A stretch of 64,000 bases of DNA, from positions 1,946,911 to 2,010,910 of the forward strand of contig NC_015573.1 of NCBI RefSeq assembly GCF_000214705.1. The letters are read 5' to 3'. This document shows positions 35,261-43,515 of this stretch, one piece after another (position 1 is the first letter of the stretch; each line of letters opens with the position of its first letter). Below the pieces are notes generated by a model. The model was not told the origin of the DNA, did not search any database, and was given only the letters and a program-made list of their open reading frames with translations. Source of the DNA: Desulfofundulus kuznetsovii DSM 6115. Its GTDB lineage: Bacteria > Bacillota > Desulfotomaculia > Desulfotomaculales > Desulfovirgulaceae. A program made the position numbers and the translations under genes.

Positions 35261-35944
35261 CTACTCCAGGAACTGCAACGCCCGCTCCAAATCCCGCGGG
35301 GTATTTATATTCATAAACACTTTATCAACGTCGGCAAAATCCGACAATTCCCCGCGCTCAATATATTTTACCCGCACGGCGGGAAAAAAGTCCACTACCC
35401 TCGCCCGCAAACCCCTGCGTAAAATCGACTCGACAGGCTCAAGGCAACCCCTGCCGTAAACGGCAAAAAGGGGCTCCAGGTAAGGGCCGTCCCGCACCAC
35501 CACCACATCATACCCCGGTGCCTGGCGGGCCAGGTAAAGGGCCAGTTTGGGATCGATAAAGGGCATGTCACAGGCCACCACAAATATGTAAGGGGTGGCG
35601 ACGGCTGACAGGGCGGCATGAATGCCGGACAGCGGCCCCCGCCCGGGGTAAATGTCCCTGATAACCGGCAGGCCGAGGTAATTATAGCTGGCGGAGTCGT
35701 TACTGACCAGGATCACCCGGGGAAAGGCTTCCCGCACCCGGGCCACGACCCGGTCCAGCAACCTTTCCCGGCCGAAGGGAAGCAGCGCCTTGTTGGCACC
35801 CATGCGGTTGCTGCCCCCACCCACCAGGACTACCCCCGTAACCGTTCCGGCAAAACAGCGATCACCGCCCACGGCCGGTATGTTGCATTCAGAGGGGGGA
35901 CCGGCAGGTCCCACCCCTTCCCCATGCTTCATTCTCATCCCCAT
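35261..35944 (-). CDS. mobA: Molybdenum cofactor guanylyltransferase
   Basis: 227 residues. The nucleotide-binding motif GVVLVGGGSNRMGANKALLPFG, then VIRDIYPGRGPLSGIHAALS and VVACDMPFIDP define MobA, which attaches GMP to Mo-molybdopterin for formate dehydrogenases and similar enzymes. An N-terminal ~35-residue extension precedes the motif; the true start could be internal. Located between yqeG and cobK. Confidence 0.9.
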   Translation of the reverse strand: MGMRMKHGEGVGPAGPPSECNIPAVGGDRCFAGTVTGVVLVGGGSNRMGANKALLPFGRERLLDRVVARVREAFPRVILVSNDSASYNYLGLPVIRDIYPGRGPLSGIHAALSAVATPYIFVVACDMPFIDPKLALYLARQAPGYDVVVVRDGPYLEPLFAVYGRGCLEPVESILRRGLRARVVDFFPAVRVKYIERGELSDFADVDKVFMNINTPRDLERALQFLE

Positions 35945-35956
35945 TTCCCGGTCAGG

Positions 35957-36721
35957 CTATCCCAGATACCGTTGTACCAGACGGAGTACCTGTTCGTATG
36001 TATAAACCATATTATTTTCCGCCGGTGGCGTACGCTTGATGATTACCACCGGCAGCTTCAAGGCCAGGGCGGCCTTGATCTTGGTGTCGGTGGTGCGGCC
36101 ACTATCCCTGGTTACAATGACATCCGCCTTGTAGGCCTGAAAAATGGCCCGGTTAAAACGGGTGGAAAAAGGTCCCTGCAGGGCCACGATATCCCGGGGC
36201 AAAAAGCCTAAATCCTGGCATTTTTTAATTATGCGATGGTCCGGCAGTACCCTGACCACCAGCCGTTTTCCCTTCATGACCGGAGAACGCACAAAAAGTT
36301 CCAAATTATTGCTGCCCGTGGTGAGAAAAATAGTATCCCCAAGCCGGGCGGCTGCATGTACCGCTTCATTCCAGGAATCCACGGGGTGAATAAGCGGATC
36401 ATCCGGCAGGGTGGTTTCTTCACGCTGATAGCGGACATATGGCACCTGCAAATTATTGCAGGCCGCCCGGGCCATTTCGGACAGGGGACCCGGGAAAGGG
36501 TGGGTGGCATCCACCACCAGGGCAATACCGCGCTGCTTCATCTGCCCGGCCAGATCAGCCACACTTTCCGGGGCCGGCAGCACCTCCACCGCCCCACCCA
36601 TGCCGGCCATGGTACCCCCATAGGCCGTCAGGGCGGTAGCCAGTACCGGATAACCACTGGCGCTAATTAGAGATATTAATTCCCGCGCTTCCGTGGTCCC
36701 ATAAAGAACTAAAATCATCAT
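35957..36721 (-). CDS. cobK: Precorrin-6A/cobalt-precorrin-6A reductase
   Basis: About 254 residues from ATG 36721 (GGAG upstream; a second ATG at 36718 has better spacing). CobK/CbiJ reduces the corrin ring with NAD(P)H in B12 synthesis. Signatures: ILVLYGTTEARELISLI, VDATHPFPGPLSEMARAAC, IFLTTGSNNLE and DVIVTRDSGRTTDTKIKAALAL. No other B12 gene is nearby. Confidence 0.92.
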   Translation of the reverse strand: MMILVLYGTTEARELISLISASGYPVLATALTAYGGTMAGMGGAVEVLPAPESVADLAGQMKQRGIALVVDATHPFPGPLSEMARAACNNLQVPYVRYQREETTLPDDPLIHPVDSWNEAVHAAARLGDTIFLTTGSNNLELFVRSPVMKGKRLVVRVLPDHRIIKKCQDLGFLPRDIVALQGPFSTRFNRAIFQAYKADVIVTRDSGRTTDTKIKAALALKLPVVIIKRTPPAENNMVYTYEQVLRLVQRYLG

Positions 36722-36864
36722 ACTCACTCCAGGTACATACTTCGACCTGAGATTCACCAAGTCCTGCTGGTGCACCGGCGAAATCCTCCGGACAGGCACA
36801 GTAAATTCAACCGTTCCATATTATCTACTGATTACCCGGTGCAGCCGGTTTGGGGGGATGGCGT

Positions 36865-37284
36865 GTGTTTTCCGGCCTCTGGGCTTTGCTCTGCTTGTCC
36901 CTGGTCAACGGTTTATTGCTCCTGGTTTCCTATATAGCCAGTAACATTTTCCCGCAGCCGTTGTCTGAGGAAGAAGAAACACACTACTTAAACCTGGCTG
37001 CCCGGGGAAACGAAAAGGCCCGGGCTGTTCTGGTAGAACACAACCTGCGCCTGGTAGCGCATATAGTGAAAAAATATGAGGGCACGGGTGAGGACACGGA
37101 CGATTTGATTTCTACAGGAACTATCGGACTTATTAAAGCCATCAGCTCCTTTGATCCCAAGAAAGGAACCCGCCTGGCCACCTATGTTGCCCGGTGCATA
37201 GAAAATGAAATCCTCATGCATCTAAGACTGCTGCCCATGGCGGGTGTTGCAAAAAGCCGGCGGGGGAAGTATATTGACCGGTAA
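36865..37284 (+). pseudogene. sigK: Pro-sigma-K, N-terminal part of a split sigK
   Basis: From GTG 36865 (GGGGGA upstream) the frame encodes a hydrophobic pro-sequence ([20 protein letters not shown]), then [40 protein letters not shown] and region 2 ([35 protein letters not shown]). These match sigma-K, the last mother-cell sporulation sigma factor, made as a membrane-bound precursor. Homology stops after HLR at about 37230 and the frame ends soon after with unrelated residues. The rest of the gene resumes near 38615. In several Bacillus and Clostridioides strains sigK is interrupted by an excisable skin element, but here part of the coding sequence seems missing. Confidence 0.85.
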
Positions 37285-37518
37285 TCAAATCCCATTTCCC
37301 GCTTCAGCCGTACCATCTTGAAAATTTCCCGGCCTAGCTGGCGCAAAGCCTCCCCATCAAAGTCCACGAGTTTATGACCCCCAGGGTACTATGCCCTCTG
37401 CTGTCTCCTGCCGGTTCAGCCGTGCCTCTCGACACGGGTTACCCAGCACTCAGTTGCCTGAGTGCTAGGCTTATCCGGTAGGCCTCCCCGAATTTCATTG
37501 ACAGGACAGATTTTGCGG
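37285..37518. other. Unassigned insert sequence between sigK part 1 and the toxin-antitoxin genes
   Basis: No supported gene. It holds a perfect 9-bp hairpin (AGCACTCAG 37445-37453, CTGAGTGCT 37458-37466, loop TTGC). A minus-strand frame over 37182-37367 has no ribosome site and no recognised family. Probably debris from the event that interrupted sigK. Confidence 0.4.
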
Positions 37519-37547
37519 TTTACAATTACATAACATATACGTTATAC
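37519..37547 (+). promoter_or_regulatory. Promoter and operator of toxin-antitoxin pair 1
   Basis: TTTACA (37519-37524) and TTATAC (37542-37547) with a 17-base spacer form a sigma-A-type promoter. A near-perfect palindrome, ATAACATATACGTTAT (37530-37545), overlaps the -10 box. This is where a HigA-type antitoxin would bind to repress its own operon. Confidence 0.55.
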
Positions 37548-37563
37548 CAGAGAAGGTTGCTCC

Positions 37564-37917
37564 ATGCGCTGGGAAGTTGAATTTTACAAAAGCGCTTCGG
37601 GCAGGAAACCGGCAGCCGATTTTATTGTGTCGCTGTAGCCGAAAGAACAGGCGAAAATTGCCTGGGCCATCGACCTCCTGGAAGAATTCGGCCCGCAGAT
37701 CGAGATGCCTTATGTTAGGCACCTGGACGGCGGTCTTTGGGAATTGCGCGCGCCATTCGGAGGGCAGACGTTCCGACTGCTGTTTTTCATCGAGGGTAAC
37801 ACCCTGATTATGGTGCACGGCTTTTCCAAGAAGACCCCGAAAACGCCGCTTAAAGAGCTGAATACCGCCATTACAAGGATGGAGGACTACAAAAGAAGGA
37901 CCGGTGATAACAAATGA
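37564..37917 (+). pseudogene. HigB/RelE-type toxin (Gp49-like) with an in-frame amber codon
   Basis: From ATG 37564 the frame reads MRWEVEFYKSASGRKPAADF IVSL, then TAG at 37636-37638, then PKEQAKIAWAIDLLEEFGPQ, LDGGLWELRAPFGGQTFRLL and VHGFSKKTPKTPLKELNTAI. Both sides belong to a phage-derived Gp49-like/HigB RNA-cleaving toxin of normal length (117 codons), so only codon 25 is wrong (one base from TCG). The stop overlaps the antitoxin ATG (ATGA). The toxin is presumably inactive unless the amber codon is suppressed or is an artefact. Confidence 0.85.
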
Positions 37918-38192
37918 AATGGAGCGATTTAAAAAACGAACTGATGGAAGATCCGGCTTTCCGGCAAGCTTACGAGGAACTGGAACCGGAATACCAGCTT
38001 ATCAGGGCCATCATTAAACAGCGGAAATTAAAGGGAATGACCCAGGCCGAACTCGCCCGTAGAGTCGGCACCCGTCAGTCGGCCATCGCCAGGCTAGAAA
38101 GCGGAACCTACAATCCTTCCCTTCGATTTTTAAAGAAAGTCGCGAAAGCTCTGGGCGGGAAAATCGAAGTGTCGTTAAAATGCGACAACTGA
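37914..38192 (+). CDS. HigA-type antitoxin, XRE-family
   Basis: 92 residues. The N-terminal segment MEDPAFRQAYEELEPEYQLI is typical of HigA-type antitoxins; the HTH_XRE domain follows (MTQAELARRVGTRQSAIARL ESGTYNPSL). It neutralises the upstream toxin by direct binding and represses the operon. Intact although the toxin is broken. A perfect hairpin CCGGGC-GCAT-GCCCGG (38220-38235) lies 27 bases downstream. Confidence 0.9.
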   Translation: MKWSDLKNELMEDPAFRQAYEELEPEYQLIRAIIKQRKLKGMTQAELARRVGTRQSAIARLESGTYNPSLRFLKKVAKALGGKIEVSLKCDN

Positions 38193-38261
38193 GCAAGTGC
38201 CGACAGGAAAACACTCACACCGGGCGCATGCCCGGCATGAATCGGCGTTTTTCGAAAAAAG

Positions 38262-38290
38262 AAAAGGCCCGGTGCTCAAAAACCGGGAGC
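38262..38290 (-). terminator. Minus-strand terminator-like hairpin inside the sigK insert
   Basis: CCCGGT (38268-38273) pairs with ACCGGG (38282-38287). On the minus strand the stem is followed by CCTTTTCTTTTTTC. It lies just past the stop of a small leftward frame (38294-38554). Confidence 0.6.
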
Positions 38291-38293
38291 GAC

Positions 38294-38554
38294 TTAACCA
38301 TTTCTAGATACAGTCGCTAAACCCCCAATTAAAACCATAACCCAGTAGCCCAACCTCTGGCAAATAACCGAAACTGCCAGGCCGTTGGGAACAACTTGCG
38401 TTTGGATTATCCAATAACAGTACCTAGCTGGTATCCTTTGCCACCTCATCCTCCGTGTTACCAGCATTTCAGGCCGGCGAATTTCAGCCTTTTTACATGT
38501 GATCATAATGAATCGCTGTGGAAGACCATTTTCGTCCATGGCAGGGAGTAGCAT
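38294..38554 (-). CDS. Hypothetical small protein in the sigK insert
   Basis: 86 residues; possible start MLLPAMDENGLPQRF with AGGGA upstream, C-terminal hydrophobic patch (LGYWVMVLIGGLATV). It is followed by a terminator-like hairpin on its own strand, the only support that it is real. No family recognised. It may be a fragment of whatever entered sigK. Confidence 0.3.
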   Translation of the reverse strand: MLLPAMDENGLPQRFIMITCKKAEIRRPEMLVTRRMRWQRIPARYCYWIIQTQVVPNGLAVSVICQRLGYWVMVLIGGLATVSRNG

Positions 38555-38614
38555 TTTCCCTGGGTTATGTTAATATCTGCCAGTTAGCTGGGGGGTTTTG
38601 CGACCTGTATCTAA

Positions 38615-39007
38615 GTAGTAACCGAAATAGTTGAGAACCAGTTTGAACTAAAACACTTGCTGGAAAGAATTAGCCGGCTAAGCCCCCAGGAAATAAAGGT
38701 TCTGACCCTGCGGTTTGGTTTAAGCAGTGGCATCCGTGCAACTCAACGGGAAGTCGCCCGGAAGCTGGGAATTTCCAGGTCCTATGTGTCCCGTATTGAA
38801 AAGAGAGCCCTGTACAAGTTAATCCGGGAGATGAAAAAAGAAAACCCCCTGCACCATAGAAAATTTCCCGTAGGGGTCGAAGAACCTTTACCCAAAACAG
38901 GGTTGAAATTCAGGAACGGAAAGCTGGGATGGAGGAAGTTTCATATTGGAACTACAATGCTATCCTGGCGGACAAAAGGCGGATGGTGTATGGATGACGG
39001 GGACTGA
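38615..39007 (+). pseudogene. sigK: sigma-K, C-terminal part (region 4) of a split sigK
   Basis: Coding homology resumes with VTEIVENQFELKHLLERISR, then LSPQEIKVLTLRFGLSSGIR and the region-4 helix-turn-helix ATQREVARKLGISRSYVSRI EKRALYKLIREMKKEN. There is an in-frame TAA immediately upstream at 38612-38614 and no good start, so this half is not translated alone except perhaps from TTG 38657. Compared with Bacillus sigma-K, roughly 35-40 residues between the two halves are not found here. After the normal end, the frame runs on for ~45 unrelated residues, overlapping the end of the leftward ABC operon. Confidence 0.85.
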
Positions 39008-39719
39008 TTGCCACAGCCGAAGCGAACCCCTGTTCCAGAATGCGGCCCCGGTGCATCACCGCTACCTCGTCGGCCACCCGGAAAACCACATCCAGGTCGT
39101 GGGATATGAGCAAATACGCCAGTCTCATTTCTTGTTGGATTTTTTTCAGGAGTTGGAAGACCTGCGCCTGCACGGACACATCCAGGGCCGAGGTGGGCTC
39201 ATCCAGCACGAGAAAGGACGGTTCCAGGCTTAACGCCCGAGCGATGGCCACCCGCTGGTTCTGGCCGCCGCTCATTTCCCAGGGGTAACGGTGATATAAC
39301 TCCGGCCCGAGGCCGACCATCTCCAGCAGGTCGGCCACCCGCTCCCTCACGTACCGCCCCCGTACCATATGATGCACCAGCAGCGGCTCGCTCAGGATCT
39401 CGCCGATCCGCATCCGGGGATTTAGCGCTCCCTGGGGGTTCTGAAAAATGATCTGCATCTTCCGTCGCAGATAAAGGGCTTCCTCCCCGCGGGCTTTGAA
39501 AACATCCCGACCTTCGTAGAAAACGCTGCCGCCGGTGGGGCGCACGAGGCCCACCACCAGGCGCCCCACGGTACTCTTCCCCGCGCCGCTCTCGCCTACC
39601 AACCCAAGCGTGTACCCGGGGTTGATGGTGAAAGAGACGCCGTCAACCGCTTTAACCGGCCGCCGTCCCAGCAATCCGCCGCGGAAGTATTTTTTCAAGT
39701 CTCTCACTTCTAACAACAA
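38952..39719 (-). CDS. ABC transporter ATPase, Dpp/Opp/Nik type (NikE/DppF-like)
   Basis: About 255 residues from a TTG near 39719 (GGTGAGG upstream; exact start uncertain among GTG/TTG/TTG). Walker A GLVGESGAGKSTVGRLV, Q-loop QNPQGALNPRM, signature MSGGQNQRVAIARAL, Walker B FLVLDEPTSALD and switch His in LISHDLDVV. Second ATPase of a peptide/nickel-type importer. Last gene of the operon; its end overlaps the tail of the sigK remnant on the other strand. Confidence 0.9.
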   Translation of the reverse strand: MLLEVRDLKKYFRGGLLGRRPVKAVDGVSFTINPGYTLGLVGESGAGKSTVGRLVVGLVRPTGGSVFYEGRDVFKARGEEALYLRRKMQIIFQNPQGALNPRMRIGEILSEPLLVHHMVRGRYVRERVADLLEMVGLGPELYHRYPWEMSGGQNQRVAIARALSLEPSFLVLDEPTSALDVSVQAQVFQLLKKIQQEMRLAYLLISHDLDVVFRVADEVAVMHRGRILEQGFASAVAISPRHPYTIRLLSARIAL

Positions 39720-40639
39720 TAACACCTCACCCTGTACCCCGGGGCCACCTCGGCCAGCGGCGGTACCTCCCGCGCGCAAATCGCCCTGGCCCGGCAGCAC
39801 CGCGGCTGAAACCGGCAACCCGGAGGAAGCGCGGTGAAGGCAGGCGCCGCCCCCGGAATCGGTTTCAGCCCCCGGGCCGGGTGGGAGTCAAGAAGGCCGC
39901 TGGTATAAGGATGACGCGGCGCGGAAAAAACGGCCTCCGCCGGGCCGTATTCCACCACCTGGCCCGCGTATAGCACGGCGACCCTGTCAGCCAGCTGCCG
40001 CGCGGCAGGCAGATCGTGGGTGATTAGAATAAACGCGCGCTGCCCGAACGTCATCTCCCGGAGAAGCTCCACCACCTGCGCCCTCAGGGGCCAATCAAGC
40101 CCCTTGGTTGGTTCGTCGGCGATCAAAAGACGGGGCTCCAGCGCCAGGCCGAGAGACAGGAGCAATCGCTGCTGCATACCCCCGCTGAACTGGTGGGGGT
40201 AGCTGGATATGACCCGCTCGGGCAGTCTAACCCTCGCCAGGAGTTCCGCTACCTTCCGGCGGACTGGGCGCCCGTTCAGGTGCCACCGGTGGGCAATCGC
40301 CTCTCTCACCTGATATCCCCCAGTGAGGACGGGGTTTAACGCCGCGGCGGGGTTTTGTAGAACCATGGCAATCTCTTTCCCCCTGAACTCCCGCATCCGG
40401 GTGGATGGAAGAGATAAAAGGTTACACCCGTCATACCAGACCTCGCCCCGCACTTGCGTCCCGGGCGGCAGAAGGCGTAGAATGGCGTGTCCTAATACGG
40501 TTTTGCCCGAACCGGTTTCCCCAATGAGCGCCAGCCTTTCCTTCTCCCCCAGTTCCAGGCTGACATCGTCGAGAACGTGTACCGTTCCTTCCGGAAGCGG
40601 AAAATCAACCGTCAGGTTTTTGATCAATAGCAAGGGCAT
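39710..40639 (-). CDS. ABC transporter ATPase, Dpp/Opp/Nik type (NikD/DppD-like)
   Basis: 309 residues from ATG 40639. Walker A ALIGETGSGKTVLGHAIL, Q-loop QNPAAALNPVL, signature FSGGMQQRLLLSLGLAL, Walker B LLIADEPTKGLDW, switch ITHDLPAAR. The C-terminal oligopeptide-type extension HPYTSGLL.. ends in a cysteine cluster (CRFQPRCCRARAIC). Such a C-terminal Cys motif binds an FeS cluster in some Dpp/Opp ATPases. Partner of the downstream ATPase. Confidence 0.9.
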   Translation of the reverse strand: MPLLLIKNLTVDFPLPEGTVHVLDDVSLELGEKERLALIGETGSGKTVLGHAILRLLPPGTQVRGEVWYDGCNLLSLPSTRMREFRGKEIAMVLQNPAAALNPVLTGGYQVREAIAHRWHLNGRPVRRKVAELLARVRLPERVISSYPHQFSGGMQQRLLLSLGLALEPRLLIADEPTKGLDWPLRAQVVELLREMTFGQRAFILITHDLPAARQLADRVAVLYAGQVVEYGPAEAVFSAPRHPYTSGLLDSHPARGLKPIPGAAPAFTALPPGCRFQPRCCRARAICAREVPPLAEVAPGYRVRCYCC

Positions 40640-40650
40640 CCTCTTCCCTC

Positions 40651-41586
40651 TCACCAGATAAATAACAGCACAATAAAAACACCCGTCCAGCCTAGGCGTA
40701 GTAGCGCCCCCACGGAAGTAATCTCCAAACCCAGCCGGCCTCCGAATAAGCCGACATAATACGGCAGGCGGTGGGCCAGGATATACCGCAGGCTCGTGAC
40801 GAAATTGGCCAGCATCAACGTCAGGAGCGTCAATTGCGGGTTTAATACCCCCTGCTGCAGTAAATCTCCCAGCATTGCGTAAGCAGCCACCGGGTTGGCA
40901 AGGCATACCGGTATAGCAGTCAGCGCCGCGGGCGGCAGGGGCACGTTATCAAGCGAACCCAGCATTTCCTTGAACCACCCGGCGTTTACCAGCAACATAG
41001 CGGCAATACTCACGGGGAGGGCCAATAAAACCATCCGCCGGAGAACATAGACTGTGCGCTTTAAACAGCGCCCGAATACCTCCCGCAACGGTCTTTCCCG
41101 GTTCGTTACCGGGATTGGCGCGGAATCAGCGGAACCGGGACGAAGTAAGAAAGCCGCCGCAATGAAGGCTACCCCGCTTACCAACAGGCCGTTGGCTAGG
41201 AAAAAAGCGGTATAGGCAAGCCCTACCGATCCGAGAAAGGGTATGGCTACGGGTGCCAGATAGACAACGCTTTCGTATACCGTTTGGGGAAACCAGGTAC
41301 CTATAGCAGTCAGGAGCGTTTCGCGGCGGCTTATTCGCCCTTCCTGGTACAAGCCGGCCAGCATGGCGACCGCCGTAGGGGGCGAACCGAATGCAACCAA
41401 GAGGGCGATTCCGGCATCGCTGGTAAACCCGATACGCCGCAGCAAAGGAGTGAAGAGCGGGTGCAGGCGCTGGAAGAGGCCCAGTTCCAGCGCCAGGTTC
41501 GCGAGCAGCACTCCCAGAACGGTATAGGGCAGCGCCCGGGCCCAGACCTCTACCGCCCGCCAGGCGGTATCCCAAACCCAATGCAC
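40651..41586 (-). CDS. Nucleoside-recognition (Gate) domain membrane protein inside a Nik/Dpp-type operon
   Basis: 311 residues with about eight hydrophobic helices. Two Gate-like halves contain VAFGSPPTAVAMLAGLYQEG and IPVCLANPVAAYAMLGDLLQ. Gate domains occur in nucleoside transporters and spore maturation proteins SpmA/SpmB, and serve as a membrane pore or gate in several unrelated systems. Here the gene lies between a permease and an ATPase gene with gaps of 3 and 11 bases, so it is co-expressed with the importer. That is not part of a classical NikABCDE set. Its role is unknown; an efflux or auxiliary permease for the same ligand is possible. Confidence 0.75.
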   Translation of the reverse strand: MHWVWDTAWRAVEVWARALPYTVLGVLLANLALELGLFQRLHPLFTPLLRRIGFTSDAGIALLVAFGSPPTAVAMLAGLYQEGRISRRETLLTAIGTWFPQTVYESVVYLAPVAIPFLGSVGLAYTAFFLANGLLVSGVAFIAAAFLLRPGSADSAPIPVTNRERPLREVFGRCLKRTVYVLRRMVLLALPVSIAAMLLVNAGWFKEMLGSLDNVPLPPAALTAIPVCLANPVAAYAMLGDLLQQGVLNPQLTLLTLMLANFVTSLRYILAHRLPYYVGLFGGRLGLEITSVGALLRLGWTGVFIVLLFIW

Positions 41587-41589
41587 CGA

Positions 41590-42480
41590 TTAACCTCCCA
41601 CTCCGTCAAGAATCCGGCTCCGCCGCGGGTCAAGGGCGTCGCGCAGGCCGTTTCCCACCAGGTTAAAGGCCAGCACCGTCAAGAAGATCATCAGCCCGGG
41701 GGTGATCATCAGCAACGGATAGGTTCGCATGTATGGTCGCGCCGCGTTAAGCATCGCCCCCCATTCCGGCGTTGGCGGCTGCACGCCAAGCCCCAGAAAA
41801 CTCAGCCCGGCCACCGCCAGGATGGTGTGCGGAATGTCAAACGTCGCCAAAACCACAACCGGACCGAGCACGTTCGGCAGGATATGCCGGACCATGATCC
41901 GCGGGCCGCTGAAACCCAGGGCGCGGGCCGCCAGGACGAACTCGCTCTCTTTGAGCGATAAGACGCTGCCGCGTACCACGCGGGCGAAGTGCAGCCACCC
42001 CAAGGCCACCAGCGCCAGGATAGTGTTTCCCAGCCCCGGTCCTAAAACACCCACCACCGCCAGAATAAAGACAAGGTTGGGAAGACCCATCAACACATCG
42101 GTAAGGCGCATCAGGACCTCGTCCAAAAAGCCGCCGTAATAACCCGCAATCAGACCGATGAGCGTCCCCGCGACCGCCGACAGCCCCCCAACCAGGAGGC
42201 CCACGGCGAGGGAGATGCGGGTGCCGTACAGTACCCGGCTCAGCAAACAGCGCCCCATGTCGTCCGTTCCCAGGGGATATTCGCCGCCGGGCGGGGCCAG
42301 CGCGTGGGCCAGGTTCTGCTTCACCGGGTCGTGGGGCGCCAACCACGGCGCCAACAACGCTACCAGCACCAGCAGAATAACCACTACCCCGCCCGCGAAA
42401 GACGCCCGATCCCGGCCGATACCCTGAAGCAGTCTCGCCAGGGGGAAAGCCGTGCGGAAGACAGTAACCGTCTCGTGCAT
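41590..42480 (-). CDS. ABC transporter permease, NikC/DppC-like
   Basis: 296 residues, six predicted helices plus the N-terminal OppC_N segment (FAGGVVVILLVLVALLAPWL APHDP, GTDDMGRCLLSRVLYGTRIS). The EAA loop is AARALGFSGPRIMVRHILPN. The start codon shares a base with the stop of the upstream permease. Forms the channel with NikB/DppB-like permease. Confidence 0.92.
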   Translation of the reverse strand: MHETVTVFRTAFPLARLLQGIGRDRASFAGGVVVILLVLVALLAPWLAPHDPVKQNLAHALAPPGGEYPLGTDDMGRCLLSRVLYGTRISLAVGLLVGGLSAVAGTLIGLIAGYYGGFLDEVLMRLTDVLMGLPNLVFILAVVGVLGPGLGNTILALVALGWLHFARVVRGSVLSLKESEFVLAARALGFSGPRIMVRHILPNVLGPVVVLATFDIPHTILAVAGLSFLGLGVQPPTPEWGAMLNAARPYMRTYPLLMITPGLMIFLTVLAFNLVGNGLRDALDPRRSRILDGVGG

Positions 42481-43427
42481 TATCCGTCGCTCCCTCCGTA
42501 CCGGATGCGCGGATCAAGAAATGCATAGGAAAGATCGATCAGCAGGTTAACAAGCGCGAAACAGAAGGCCAGAAAAAGGACTCCTCCCTGCAAGACGGGA
42601 AGATCGCGGGACTCGATGGCCTCGACGATCAACTGTCCCACCCCGGGGCGGCCGAAAATGTTCTCCACGATGACCGTGCCGCCGATCAGGTGGTTGAACT
42701 GCAGGCCCAGGACGGTTACCACCGGGATCAAGGCGTTGCGCAGGGCGTGGCGCCAGAGCACCGCCCCCTCGCCCAGGCCCTTGATCCGCGCCATGGTAAT
42801 GTAGTCCTGCTCCAGCACCTCCAGAAGGCTCGCCCGCACGATGCGCGTGCTGACGGCGGCCATTCCGACGCCGAGGGTGACGGCGGGCAGGATGAGATGG
42901 GCCGGACCGCCCCCGCCCGCCACCGGCAGCAGGTTCAGTGTTAGGGAAAAGATCAGGATCAGCAGCAGCCCCAACCAGAAATTGGGCATGGCCACCCCAA
43001 CAAGGGAACCTATCATCACCAGATTGTCGAACCAGGAAGAAGGACGTCGGGCGCAGGCGATGCCCAGCGGTACCGCGATCAGCACCGTGAGGAGGAATCC
43101 AGCCGCCGCCAGCTCCAGCGTGGCCGGGACGCGGGCGAGGATCTCCGCCGTCACCGGCCGTTTGGTGACGAACGAATACCCCAGGTCGCCCCGCGCGACA
43201 TGGCCGAGCCACCAGGCATACTGGCGCCAGACGGGCATATCGGCGCCGATTTCCCTCCGTACCATACTTAATTCTTGGGAAGAAAAGTCATCGTAACCCC
43301 AGCGATATATCGCCACCAGCCGCGCATGATCGCCGGGAACCACATGCATCAGGGCGAAAGTGATTATCGAAACCCCAAAAAGGACAAAAACAAGCAGCAC
43401 GATGCGCCGCACAAGGTAAGAAAGCAT
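42480..43427 (-). CDS. ABC transporter permease, NikB/DppB-like
   Basis: 315 residues beginning MLSYLVRRIVLLVFVLFGVS, the usual DppB/NikB start, with six helices and the EAA-type loop MARIKGLGEGAVLWRHALRN. The soluble stretch GDHARLVAIYRWGYDDFSSQ between helices 1 and 2 is normal. 88 bases separate it from the binding-protein gene. Confidence 0.92.
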   Translation of the reverse strand: MLSYLVRRIVLLVFVLFGVSIITFALMHVVPGDHARLVAIYRWGYDDFSSQELSMVRREIGADMPVWRQYAWWLGHVARGDLGYSFVTKRPVTAEILARVPATLELAAAGFLLTVLIAVPLGIACARRPSSWFDNLVMIGSLVGVAMPNFWLGLLLILIFSLTLNLLPVAGGGGPAHLILPAVTLGVGMAAVSTRIVRASLLEVLEQDYITMARIKGLGEGAVLWRHALRNALIPVVTVLGLQFNHLIGGTVIVENIFGRPGVGQLIVEAIESRDLPVLQGGVLFLAFCFALVNLLIDLSYAFLDPRIRYGGSDG

Positions 43428-43515
43428 AAGCCATCCTCGCTATCGCTGCCGTCTTCCCGGAAACGCGGCCGGAGAGGGTTGTCCCCCTCCGCCCGAAGTC
43501 CGCCAACGGGCGGTT

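Noticed and set aside
37182-37367. 61-codon minus-strand frame in the sigK insert
   Set aside because: It overlaps the sigK remnant, has no ribosome site and matches no family I recognise.
37636-37638. TAG in the toxin read as pyrrolysine
   Set aside because: Pyrrolysine is confined to a few methyltransferase and related genes, and the base is one change from TCG. A nonsense mutation is simpler.
36865-39007. Functional skin element that excises to restore sigK
   Set aside because: No recombinase gene lies inside. Joining the two ends does not give a continuous frame, and about 35-40 residues are missing. Kept only as a possibility to test.
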